Source: Leifsonia sp. Root227 (lineage in GTDB: Bacteria > Actinomycetota > Actinomycetes > Actinomycetales > Microbacteriaceae). Taken from it: a stretch of DNA of 64,000 nt. The notes under the pieces were generated by a model. That model made no database searches, was not told the origin of the DNA, and was given only the letters and a program-made list of their open reading frames with translations. Below, piece by piece: positions 25,618 to 33,671 of the stretch (positions within the stretch are counted from its first letter, which is position 1; each line of letters opens with the position of its first letter). Position numbers and translations under genes: made by a program. Location: positions 496,001 to 560,000 of the forward strand of contig NZ_LMIO01000004.1 in NCBI RefSeq assembly GCF_001428745.1, given 5' to 3'.

Positions 25618-26703
25618 GTGTCATCCAACACCAACACCCAACAGCGCCTGCCTTCTTCGCCCGCACCCCGCCGCCGTCCCGGCGACGCGGTCAAGGAGTT
25701 CGCGGCCTCCCTCGGATCAAAGGGCTACCTCCTCGTCGTAGGAGCCATCGTGCTCATCGTCGGCAGCGCGGTCTCGCCATACTTCTTCACCTCCCGCAAC
25801 CTCGTCGCGGTGCTGATCACCGCCTCGGTCGTGTCGGTGCTCGCCGTAGGCCAGTATCTTGTCATCGTCACCGGCGGCATCGACCTGTCGGTCGGTGCGG
25901 TCGCTGCCCTCTCGTCCGTGGCCGTGGGCCTCACCCTCCAACAGGGAGTCCCGTGGCCCATCGCACTGATCGTCGCGCTTCTTGTCGCCGGCTTCATCGG
26001 GGTATTCAACGGCGTGATGATCGTCTACGGGGGCGTGACACCGTTCATCGTGACCCTGGCGATGATGAGCCTGGCACGCGGAGCGGCCTACGTGCTCCAG
26101 ACCGGTCGCCAGGTACCGATCTCGAATCAGGGATTCCTCGACGCGTTCGTCGGCGATTTCGGGCCGCTTCCCGCGCCGATCGTCATCGCACTCGTCGTCA
26201 CCGTTCTCGCGGCGCTGATGATGGCGCAGACCCGATACGGCCGGAGGCTCTACGCACTGGGCGGTAACCCGGAGGCCGCGCGCTTGTCGGGTCTGCCGGT
26301 CAAGCGCGATGTGATCACTGCCTATTTCCTGTCGTCGCTTCTCGCCGGCCTCGCGGGGGTGATGATCGCCGCGCAGCTGACGGAAGGCAGTGCGATCATC
26401 GGCGACGGCTACGAGTTGAACGCCATCGCAGCCGTAGTCGTCGGAGGCGCATCCCTGTTCGGCGGCACCGGCGATCCGGTCAGCGCCGTGATCGGCGGTC
26501 TCATCATCGCTGTGATCCTGAACATCATGGACCTGCTCGGCATTCAGGCACAGCCGCAGCTCATCGTGAAAGGCGCAGTCATCCTGCTCGCTGTGCTGTT
26601 CACCAGCGGAGCTGGCAGTCGTCTCCCACACGCCATCCGCAAGCTCGTATTCCAACGCCGGTATGCCGCCCTTCCGGCCACGGCGACGAAGGAGGAACGA
26701 TGA
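25618..26703 (+). CDS. Sugar ABC transporter permease (RbsC-like)
   Basis: Membrane permease of 361 residues starting at GTG 25618, with a polar N-terminal tail of about 35 residues and eight to ten hydrophobic helices. The ITGGIDLSVGA motif (about 83-93) and the TRYGRRLYALGGNPEAARLSG cytoplasmic loop are the family markers. It ends in an Arg-rich tail and overlaps the next gene by four bases, so the flavoprotein genes downstream are read from the same transcript. Confidence 0.93.
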   Translation: MSSNTNTQQRLPSSPAPRRRPGDAVKEFAASLGSKGYLLVVGAIVLIVGSAVSPYFFTSRNLVAVLITASVVSVLAVGQYLVIVTGGIDLSVGAVAALSSVAVGLTLQQGVPWPIALIVALLVAGFIGVFNGVMIVYGGVTPFIVTLAMMSLARGAAYVLQTGRQVPISNQGFLDAFVGDFGPLPAPIVIALVVTVLAALMMAQTRYGRRLYALGGNPEAARLSGLPVKRDVITAYFLSSLLAGLAGVMIAAQLTEGSAIIGDGYELNAIAAVVVGGASLFGGTGDPVSAVIGGLIIAVILNIMDLLGIQAQPQLIVKGAVILLAVLFTSGAGSRLPHAIRKLVFQRRYAALPATATKEER

Positions 26704-27242
26704 ACCAACTCGTGACGCACACGTTCACTCCGTCTCAGGCCGAGACCATCGCCGCCGTCTGCCAGAGGATGTTCCCTCCGACGCAGAACTGGCCGGGTGC
26801 CGAAGCGGCGGGAGTCCCCGAGTACGTCGTCGCCGCTGTTGCAGAGGGGGGCGCGGAACTCCACGCCTTCTATGTGAGCGGCCTCGACGCCCTGGACAGA
26901 GAGAGTCACGCTTTGTTCGGCGCTCCGTTCACAGCGATCGCGGCGCAGGACCAGGACCGCGTCCTTGAGCAGATCGACGCTGCCCATTCTGCGGACGGGC
27001 CAGACGCCGGTGCTCGGCTCGAAGCGTTCTTCGGAGTGATCTGGGAGCACGGCATCCAGGGCATGTTCTGCGATCCGCAGTACGGCGGCAACCGCGACAC
27101 AGTGGGCTGGAAGCTGGTCGGGTTCCCTGGAGCGCAATGGGGCTACAACGCCGAGCAGATGCGAGAAGGGTTCGACTCCCGCGTGATCGTCATCAAGACC
27201 TTGAAAGACCTCAGAGACGAATTGAAGGTGACCAATGGTTGA
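26700..27242 (+). CDS. Small subunit of GMC dehydrogenase (gluconate 2-dehydrogenase subunit 3 family)
   Basis: Protein of 180 residues with an excellent ribosome site (AAGGAGG) and an ATGA overlap with the permease. The body matches subunit-3 proteins of FAD-dependent sugar dehydrogenases: FTPSQAETIAAVCQRMFPPT at the N terminus and GMFCDPQYGGNRDTVGWKLV near 120-139. Subunit 3 usually carries a twin-arginine signal that exports the whole complex; none is visible here, so the complex may stay in the cytoplasm. It overlaps the catalytic subunit gene by eight bases. Confidence 0.85.
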   Translation: MNQLVTHTFTPSQAETIAAVCQRMFPPTQNWPGAEAAGVPEYVVAAVAEGGAELHAFYVSGLDALDRESHALFGAPFTAIAAQDQDRVLEQIDAAHSADGPDAGARLEAFFGVIWEHGIQGMFCDPQYGGNRDTVGWKLVGFPGAQWGYNAEQMREGFDSRVIVIKTLKDLRDELKVTNG

Positions 27243-28932
27243 GCGCGCAGAAGCGATCGTCGTCGGCCTCGGAGCTTCCGGCGGCATCATCGCCGAGCAG
27301 TTGACCAAGGCTGGCGTGAGCGTGGTCGCCCTCGACAAGGGCCCTATGCACACGAGTGAGGAGTTCCGACTCAAGCACGACGAGGTCAAGTACTACTCAC
27401 GCGGGAGCCTGGTCCCCCAGCTCAGCACGGACCCGGTCACCTGGCGAGCGGACGACAACAGCACGGCACGGCTGCTCCCGTGGGCTGCCGGTGTCCGCGG
27501 CAACAGTGAGCCCTTGCACCTCCCACCGTCGATCGGTCCGGGCGGCGGCACCCTGCACTGGGGCGGCGCATCATGGCGGCACCGTGACAGCGACTTCAGG
27601 ATGAAGTCGATCATCGTCGACCGGTTTGGCGAGGACGCGCTCGGTAGTGACTCCACGATGGTGGACTGGCCGATCGGCTACGACGATCTCGAGCCGTACT
27701 ACGACAAGGCAGAATGGGAGCTCGGCGTCTCTGGGGCCGCAGGCAACATCAATGGCGAGCACGTAGAGGGCGGCAGCCCGTTCGAGTCGCCTCGCACCCG
27801 CGGCTTCCCGATGAGGCCGCTCCGCCGCGCGCCGGCCGACGATCGATTCGCTGCCGCGGCCGAACGCCTCGGATACCACCCATTCCAGCAGCCGGCCGCC
27901 GTGGCCTCCGAGGACTACAAGTCGCTCAAGGGGTGCGAGTATTGCGGCTTCTGCCACGGATTCCTCTGCCACGTGAACGCAAAGCAGTCCAGCCGCATCA
28001 CGTCCGTCGAGGCGGCACTGAGCACGGGCAACCTTGAGATCCGCGCGAACTCGCGGGTGTTCCGCATCGAGCGCGATGCCAGCGGACGCCGGGTCCTCGG
28101 TGTCTCCTATTTCGACGAGAACGGTCTGGAGCGGCGCATCGACTCCGATCTGGTCGTGATCGCCTGCTATGCACTCGAGAACAGTCGGCTGCTCCTCGCG
28201 TCGGATATCAACGCGAACGGTCAGGTCGGACGCAACTTCATGACCCACAGCTTCGGCTGGTGTACGGCCGTGTTGCCTGAGAACTCGAATCCGTTCATGG
28301 CACCGCTGGTGGCGGCGAGCGTCATCGACGACTTCAACTGCGACGGAATGCCGGACAACGATGATGGCGTGCTCTGGGGCTCGGTGATCACCAGTATCCC
28401 CGGCGACCTGCAGCCGATCGAGGCCGCGCACAACCTGCCGCCAGGCTCCAAGCGCTGGGGCGCCGACTTCATCGAGTGGTTCGGCGCGAACTATCGGCGC
28501 CTATTCGGCATCCACAACCAGATCCCGACCTTCCCCTCGGTACGAAACTATGTCGATCTGGACCCGACGGTCACCGACCAGTACGGTCAGCCGGCACTGC
28601 GCATCACGCACGACTGGTCGACACACGACCGGGCGGCACTCGGGTACTTCGAGAAGATCAAACGGGACATCGCAGAAGAAATGGGCGCCGTGCAGTTCTG
28701 GTCAGAGCCGACGCCTCCGCTCTACCACCTTTCGACGCACGAAGTAGGGACGCATCGGATGGGCCTGGACCCCGCCACCTCCGTCGTCGACGTGTACGGC
28801 GAGTCGCACGAGTGCCGCGGACTCTACGTGGTCGGGGGCGGCCAGTTCCCGACCCTCTCCGGTTACAACCCGACGCAGACCATCCAGGCGCTCGCTTACC
28901 TCACAGCCGACCACATCCTCGGCAGGCGCTGA
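27235..28932 (+). CDS. GMC-family FAD-dependent sugar dehydrogenase, catalytic subunit
   Basis: Flavoprotein of 565 residues. The FAD-binding turn is VVGLGASGGIIAEQL (about 9-23), a second GMC signature is PGGGTLHWGG near 103, and the C terminus has GTHRMG and SGYNPTQTI, supplying the catalytic His and Asn. Cys234, Cys237, Cys240 and Cys245 (CEYCGFCHGFLC) match the iron-sulfur ligand cluster of bacterial sugar dehydrogenases of this type. Related enzymes oxidise glucosides at C3 or pyranoses at C2. It likely makes a keto-sugar from the imported substrate and passes electrons on through its cluster. Confidence 0.85.
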   Translation: MVERAEAIVVGLGASGGIIAEQLTKAGVSVVALDKGPMHTSEEFRLKHDEVKYYSRGSLVPQLSTDPVTWRADDNSTARLLPWAAGVRGNSEPLHLPPSIGPGGGTLHWGGASWRHRDSDFRMKSIIVDRFGEDALGSDSTMVDWPIGYDDLEPYYDKAEWELGVSGAAGNINGEHVEGGSPFESPRTRGFPMRPLRRAPADDRFAAAAERLGYHPFQQPAAVASEDYKSLKGCEYCGFCHGFLCHVNAKQSSRITSVEAALSTGNLEIRANSRVFRIERDASGRRVLGVSYFDENGLERRIDSDLVVIACYALENSRLLLASDINANGQVGRNFMTHSFGWCTAVLPENSNPFMAPLVAASVIDDFNCDGMPDNDDGVLWGSVITSIPGDLQPIEAAHNLPPGSKRWGADFIEWFGANYRRLFGIHNQIPTFPSVRNYVDLDPTVTDQYGQPALRITHDWSTHDRAALGYFEKIKRDIAEEMGAVQFWSEPTPPLYHLSTHEVGTHRMGLDPATSVVDVYGESHECRGLYVVGGGQFPTLSGYNPTQTIQALAYLTADHILGRR

Positions 28933-29031
28933 GAAGCGCCTCCACGAACGTCGTGTCTCACGGGCACGTCACAAACCAGCCAGAACCGACACCGCTCTCG
29001 GGCGAAACCAACAAGAAAGAGGAACCACATC

Positions 29032-30117
29032 ATGGTCGATCCGTACGCGATCGTTGCACTGTCGAACACGGTGCACACCATTAAGAAGCGCTCCGACGCC
29101 ATCGAGAACACCAAACGGATCTGCGATTTCATGGATCCAGCCGTCATGGTCGCCTCGACCGATGGGGCTCCGGTCAAGCTCGTTGTATTGCCGGAGATGG
29201 CCATCCAGGGGATGCTGCCGCACTTCCTGGCCGGCGACAAGGATGCACACGAAGAGTTCGCGATGGAGATCCCCGGTCCGGAGACCGAGATCCTCGGGCA
29301 GAAGGCCAAGGAGCTGAACACCTACATCGCCGGCGAGCTCTATCTGGTCCGAGACCCCGACTTCCCTGGCCACTCCTTCAACGTCGCCTTCCTGATCAGC
29401 CCTCAAGGAGAAGTGATCTACAAGCGCGCCAAGGCGACGAGCGACGCATACGAGGGTGGGGCTCTCGGAACCACCAACCCCCACGACATCTGGGACGAGT
29501 GGATCGAGAAGAAGGGAAACGGCAACGTGCTCGACGCCATTTTCCCGGTGGCGAAGACCGAGATCGGCAACATCGGCTACGTCATCTGCCACGAAGGTGC
29601 ATACCCGGAGATCACTCGAGGGCTTGCGATGAACGGCGCAGAGATCATCATCCGTGGCACCCTGATCGAGCCCCAGGTCGGAGCAGGCATGTGGGAGCTG
29701 CAGAATCGCGCCCACGCGATGTTCAACCAGGTCTACGTGGTGGCGCCGAACCTCGGGCCGCAGCGCAATGACGACGGCACTCTGTTCGACCTCTTCGGCG
29801 GCCAGTCGATGATCGTCGACAACAAGGGCCGTGTGGTGGTCAAGCAGAGCGGCAGTGGCGCAGGCGACTCATTCGTGAGCTCCGTCATCGACATCGAGGC
29901 GCTTCGCCGGTCGCGCACGTCCAACGGCGTGACGAGCTGGTTCAAGGATCTGCGCACCGAGCAGTACCGGGCCATTTACGACCAGCCCATCTACGAGGCC
30001 AACCAGTACCTTGACGCACCTCCGACCACCGGTTGGCTGGCGCGCGAGGCGAAGCGGCGCGGGAGCAACATCGAGAAGCTCATCCAGCGCGGAGTGCTCA
30101 CGCCGCCGTCCAAGTGA
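29032..30117 (+). CDS. Nitrilase-superfamily C-N hydrolase
   Basis: Cytoplasmic hydrolase of 361 residues. The Glu-Lys-Cys triad is visible as LPEMAIQG, IYKRAKAT and ICHEGAYPE. The HEGAYPE block and total length are closer to aliphatic amidase and formamidase than to true nitrilases. It sits 99 bases after the flavoprotein gene behind AAGAGGA, so probably in the same operon, and is followed by a hairpin. An amide or nitrile hydrolase is odd in a sugar operon and suggests that the substrate, or an intermediate, carries a nitrogen group. Confidence 0.85.
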   Translation: MVDPYAIVALSNTVHTIKKRSDAIENTKRICDFMDPAVMVASTDGAPVKLVVLPEMAIQGMLPHFLAGDKDAHEEFAMEIPGPETEILGQKAKELNTYIAGELYLVRDPDFPGHSFNVAFLISPQGEVIYKRAKATSDAYEGGALGTTNPHDIWDEWIEKKGNGNVLDAIFPVAKTEIGNIGYVICHEGAYPEITRGLAMNGAEIIIRGTLIEPQVGAGMWELQNRAHAMFNQVYVVAPNLGPQRNDDGTLFDLFGGQSMIVDNKGRVVVKQSGSGAGDSFVSSVIDIEALRRSRTSNGVTSWFKDLRTEQYRAIYDQPIYEANQYLDAPPTTGWLAREAKRRGSNIEKLIQRGVLTPPSK

Positions 30118-30132
30118 CGAAGGCGTGACGAA

Positions 30133-30168
30133 GGGCGGGTGCGGTGCTCTGGCTGGCCGCACCCGCCC
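30133..30168 (+). terminator. Terminator-like hairpin after the C-N hydrolase gene
   Basis: A perfect 12-bp stem, GGGCGGGTGCGG paired with CCGCACCCGCCC, closes a 12-base loop 15 bases after the stop codon. There is no T tract. It could end or attenuate the long operon before the Gfo/Idh/MocA gene. Confidence 0.6.
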
Positions 30169-30228
30169 GGGCCACCGACGCGATCACTCGGTGGCCAGAT
30201 GAGTTGGCGAGAAGAGCGAGGCGAGGAC

Positions 30229-31332
30229 ATGCAGGCAGGATCCCTATCACGCGTACCGCCGGCGCCGCGTCGGTTCGGGCTCGTCGGTCACGGCTGGCGC
30301 ACCGATTTCTATCTCCGCATTGCCGCTGCGCTTCCGGACCGATTCACCTGCGTCGGCATAGTGACCCGCACCGCCGAGGCGGGTCGTCGAGTCGAGGAAC
30401 GATGGGGGGTGCCCTCCTTTCGCGCGGTGGCCGACCTCGTCAACGGGTCACAGGTGGATGCGATGGTGGTCAGCGTTCCCCCGATCGCAGCGGCGCCGAT
30501 CATCGCCGACCTCGTGAGGCTTCGAATTCCGGTGCTCACGGAGACACCGCCAGCGCCGACGCTCGATGGGCTTGCGGACCTGTGGAAAGCCGTCGGCGAC
30601 TCGCCACTCGTGATGGTCGCCGAACAGCATCCGTACCTGCCGGTCTTCGTCGCGCTGCAGCGCCTGATCGACCAGGGGGTGCTCGGGGAGGTGAGTTCGG
30701 CTTCGATCTCATGGACGCACGAATACCACGCGGCGGCGCTGCTGCGTCGCCTGGCCGGTGTCGGGGGCGAGGGGTCCAGCGTGACCGCCATTCGTGCATC
30801 GGTTCCGTTGGTCGACGGTCCGGACCGGTCGGGCTGGCCTGAGCTGCCTGCCGTGTCGCAGAGAGAGCACGTGACCGCCGTGCTCCGCACCGGCGACCGC
30901 AGCGCCCTCTACGACTTCACGGAGACGCAATGGTTCAACCCGCTGCGGCGTCGCCAGGTGTCGGTACGCGGCAGCCACGGCGAAGTCGTCGGGTCGGACG
31001 TGACCTGGACGGCGGGCGGTGAGATCATGAGCGCTCCCATCGTGCGTCGTCAGCTCGGTCTTGACGGCAACCTGGAAGGAACGGGGCTCGACCGGTTGAC
31101 CTGGTGCAGCCAGACGCTGTACCGCAATCCGTTCCCTGGAAGCGGCCTCTCCGACGAGGAGATCGCGATCGCCACCTGCCTCGTCAATATCACCAACCCT
31201 GATCATCCGGCAGGCTACTCACTCGCGGACGCCTGTGAGGACCGATATCTCTCCCTCCTCGTCGCAGAGTCGGCCGACCGCGAGACACAACTGATATCCC
31301 GAGCCCAACCCTGGTCGGCCGCGTTGGTATAG
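30229..31332 (+). CDS. Gfo/Idh/MocA-family oxidoreductase, atypical
   Basis: NAD(P)-dependent sugar oxidoreductase-like protein of 367 residues. The start at ATG 30229 follows GAGGCGAGG; in-frame ATGs at 30199 and 30139 would extend a tail without family similarity. The Rossmann fold begins GLVGHGWRTDFYLRIAAAL. The EKP motif, whose Lys is catalytic in this family, reads TETPPAPT here, so the lysine is missing. Either the protein is not a classical dehydrogenase or another residue takes over. Later it has AEQHPYLPVF in the place of the substrate-pocket segment. Confidence 0.78.
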   Translation: MQAGSLSRVPPAPRRFGLVGHGWRTDFYLRIAAALPDRFTCVGIVTRTAEAGRRVEERWGVPSFRAVADLVNGSQVDAMVVSVPPIAAAPIIADLVRLRIPVLTETPPAPTLDGLADLWKAVGDSPLVMVAEQHPYLPVFVALQRLIDQGVLGEVSSASISWTHEYHAAALLRRLAGVGGEGSSVTAIRASVPLVDGPDRSGWPELPAVSQREHVTAVLRTGDRSALYDFTETQWFNPLRRRQVSVRGSHGEVVGSDVTWTAGGEIMSAPIVRRQLGLDGNLEGTGLDRLTWCSQTLYRNPFPGSGLSDEEIAIATCLVNITNPDHPAGYSLADACEDRYLSLLVAESADRETQLISRAQPWSAALV

Positions 31333-31380
31333 CGCGTCCGCCCGAGAGATCAAAACACCGCACCACGAAGGAGATCATCA

Positions 31381-32325
31381 ATGTTGACCTATAACGCCCT
31401 CGGACGAACCGGCCTGACCGTTTCATCTGTCTGCGTCGGAACGAGTGCGCTCGGAAGCCACCCCGACCAGTACGGCTACGAAGTAGACACCGAGACCGGC
31501 GTCGCCACCATCGCACGCGCTCTGAGTGGACCGTTCACGTTCATCGACACGTCGAACGAATATGGTCACGGCGGAGACAGCGAACGACGTATCGGCCAGG
31601 CGCTCGCGAACCGCGGGGGAGGCATGCCTGAGGGCGTCGTGGTCGCTACCAAAGTGGATCCGCTCCTCGGCTCCACCGACTTCTCCGGCGACCGTGTGCG
31701 CCGCTCCGTCGAGGAGAGTCTGGAACGGCTCGGCCTGGACCGCCTGCAACTGGTGTACTTCCACGACCCGGAGAAGATCACCTTTGACGAGGGGGTAGCC
31801 AAGGGGGGGCCACTGGAGGCGCTCATTGAGCTGCGCGATCAGGGTGTCATCGACTACATCGGTGTGGCGGGCGGACCGATCGACCTGGAGCTGCGCTACC
31901 TCGCCACGGACGCTTTCGACGCCGTCATCAGTCACAACCGATACACGCTCGTCGACCAGACCGCCGAGTCTCTCATGGATGACGCTGCCGAACGAGGTGT
32001 CGCGTTCGTGAATGCCGCTCCATTCGGTGGGGGGATGCTTGCCACGGGGCCAGAGACCACAACCCGCTACCGATACGAGACTGCGGATGAGCAGCTGTTG
32101 GCGAGGGTGCGGGCCATGAAACAGCTCTGCGACGATGCCGGCGTCCCGCTCGCCGCGGCTGCCCTCCAGTTCTCTACCCGTGATCCTCGCGTGGCGTCGA
32201 CCATTGTAGGGATGTCACGACCCTCACGCATCGATCAGACGCTGGAGTTGCTGGAGACGCCTATCGCCGACGAGCTCTGGGGTGCGCTCGAACCACTCGT
32301 GAGAGGCGAGCGGGTTCCCGAATGA
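31381..32325 (+). CDS. Aldo/keto reductase
   Basis: TIM-barrel NADPH-type reductase of 314 residues. The tetrad is visible: Asp in FIDTSNEYG, Tyr in the same motif, Lys in VATKVDP, and His in VYFHDP. The start is supported by GAAGGAG. Best resemblance is to bacterial aldose/fucose dehydrogenase-type members of the family rather than to drug-metabolising ones. It is the last clear gene of the island and could reduce or oxidise a free aldose before phosphorylation. Confidence 0.88.
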   Translation: MLTYNALGRTGLTVSSVCVGTSALGSHPDQYGYEVDTETGVATIARALSGPFTFIDTSNEYGHGGDSERRIGQALANRGGGMPEGVVVATKVDPLLGSTDFSGDRVRRSVEESLERLGLDRLQLVYFHDPEKITFDEGVAKGGPLEALIELRDQGVIDYIGVAGGPIDLELRYLATDAFDAVISHNRYTLVDQTAESLMDDAAERGVAFVNAAPFGGGMLATGPETTTRYRYETADEQLLARVRAMKQLCDDAGVPLAAAALQFSTRDPRVASTIVGMSRPSRIDQTLELLETPIADELWGALEPLVRGERVPE

Positions 32326-32381
32326 CCTGGCCGGAGGCGATGTCCGCGATCCTGGTGGCGACGCGCGTCTTCGCCGAGTAG
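32322..32381 (+). CDS. Possible translationally coupled mini-protein (19 residues)
   Basis: An ATG overlapping the aldo/keto reductase stop (ATGA) opens a 19-codon frame, MTWPEAMSAILVATRVFAE, ending at TAG. The MTWPEA start is like that of short one-helix membrane peptides seen in actinobacteria, but the hydrophobic stretch is brief and ends early. It may be a genuine micropeptide, a truncated remnant at the island edge, or chance. Confidence 0.25.
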   Translation: MTWPEAMSAILVATRVFAE

Positions 32382-32531
32382 CGCCTGCCGGTTGACAGCC
32401 CCCCCGATCTCGATCCAGGGGATGATCGGCTTCAACAGTCCGGATGACTCCCCGCGCTCCGAATTGAGCGACGCTGATCGCATGGGAATCGTAAACGAGC
32501 GCCGCAGCGTCGCGCAGCCGGTCGCCTGCTG

Positions 32532-33671
32532 ATGGCCTGGACCTCCGAGCTGGTCGTCCACGACGAGGCGATCAGGGCGAACACCGCGTATTTCGTGTCG
32601 ATCACCGGCCGGCGGGTGATGGCGGTGCTCAAGGCGGATGCGTTCGGGCACGGTGCGATCGCGCGCTCGGTCCTCGAGGCCGGGGCGACGTCGATCGGCG
32701 TCACGTCCATCGACGAAGCGATCGCGCTCCGCGTGGACGGGATCAGCGCCCCCATCCTGAGCTGGCTGAACCCCGTCGACGCCGATTTCGAGGCGGCCGT
32801 GCTCGCCGACATCGACCTCGCGGTGCCGAGTGCCGCTCTGCTGCAGGCCGTCGCGCGGACGGCCGCGGGGGCCGGGCGGCGAGCCAGAGTTCATCTGCAC
32901 ATCGACGTCGGCATGGCGCGCGACGGCGCGCCGGCCGGCGAGTGGGCGGCGCTGTGCGGGATCGCGCGCGAGTTCGAGCATCTGGGCTGGATCCGCGTCG
33001 TCGGTGTGATGGGGCACATGTCCTGCGCCGACCAGCCCGAGCATCCTCAGAACCAGCGCGAACGGCTCGTCTTCGCCAACGCCGTGCGCACCGCTCTGCG
33101 GCGAGGTCTGGCCCCCACCGTCACCCATCTCGCCGCGACGGCCGCCACCCTGACAGGCGTCGGCGCGGGCTTCGGGATGCACCGCATCGGCGCCGGGCTG
33201 TTCGGCATCGATCCGTCCGGCACCTCGGCGGAGCTGCGGCCGGCGCTGTCCCTGACCACTCACGTCGTCGCCGCGCGCGAGGTCGCGCCCGGCACGGGCA
33301 TCGGCTACGGCCTGGACCACATCGCCGACCGGCGCACCCACCTCGCGCTGCTCCCGATCGGCTACGGCGACGGGCTCCCGCGAGGAGCGTCCGAGCGGGC
33401 GGATGTGTTCGTGCGGGGCCGCCGCCGCCCCCTCGTCGGGCGGTTCTCGATGGACATGGTCGTCGCGGACACGGGCGACGACGCGGTCGCTCCCGGCGAG
33501 CCAGTGCTGGTGTTCGGCCCTGGCGGCGACGGTGAGCCGACCGTCGCGGAGTGGGCGCTCTGGTCGGGGACGATCGAACACGAGATCGTGACCAGGATCG
33601 GCACGCGGGTGGCGCGCATCCATCGGACGACAGGTGCGTACCGGGGGCAGCGGGGAGCGGTCCGTGCGTGA
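32532..33671 (+). CDS. alr: Alanine racemase
   Basis: PLP enzyme of 379 residues interconverting L- and D-alanine for peptidoglycan. The PLP lysine is in AVLKADAFGHG near residue 34, and the second-base tyrosine is in GTGIGYGLDH. LPIGYGDGLPR and GRFSMDMVVADTG are the typical C-terminal beta-domain blocks. It overlaps the D-Ala-D-Ala ligase gene, so the two steps are coupled. Other alr/ddl copies may exist elsewhere in the genome. Confidence 0.9.
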   Translation: MAWTSELVVHDEAIRANTAYFVSITGRRVMAVLKADAFGHGAIARSVLEAGATSIGVTSIDEAIALRVDGISAPILSWLNPVDADFEAAVLADIDLAVPSAALLQAVARTAAGAGRRARVHLHIDVGMARDGAPAGEWAALCGIAREFEHLGWIRVVGVMGHMSCADQPEHPQNQRERLVFANAVRTALRRGLAPTVTHLAATAATLTGVGAGFGMHRIGAGLFGIDPSGTSAELRPALSLTTHVVAAREVAPGTGIGYGLDHIADRRTHLALLPIGYGDGLPRGASERADVFVRGRRRPLVGRFSMDMVVADTGDDAVAPGEPVLVFGPGGDGEPTVAEWALWSGTIEHEIVTRIGTRVARIHRTTGAYRGQRGAVRA

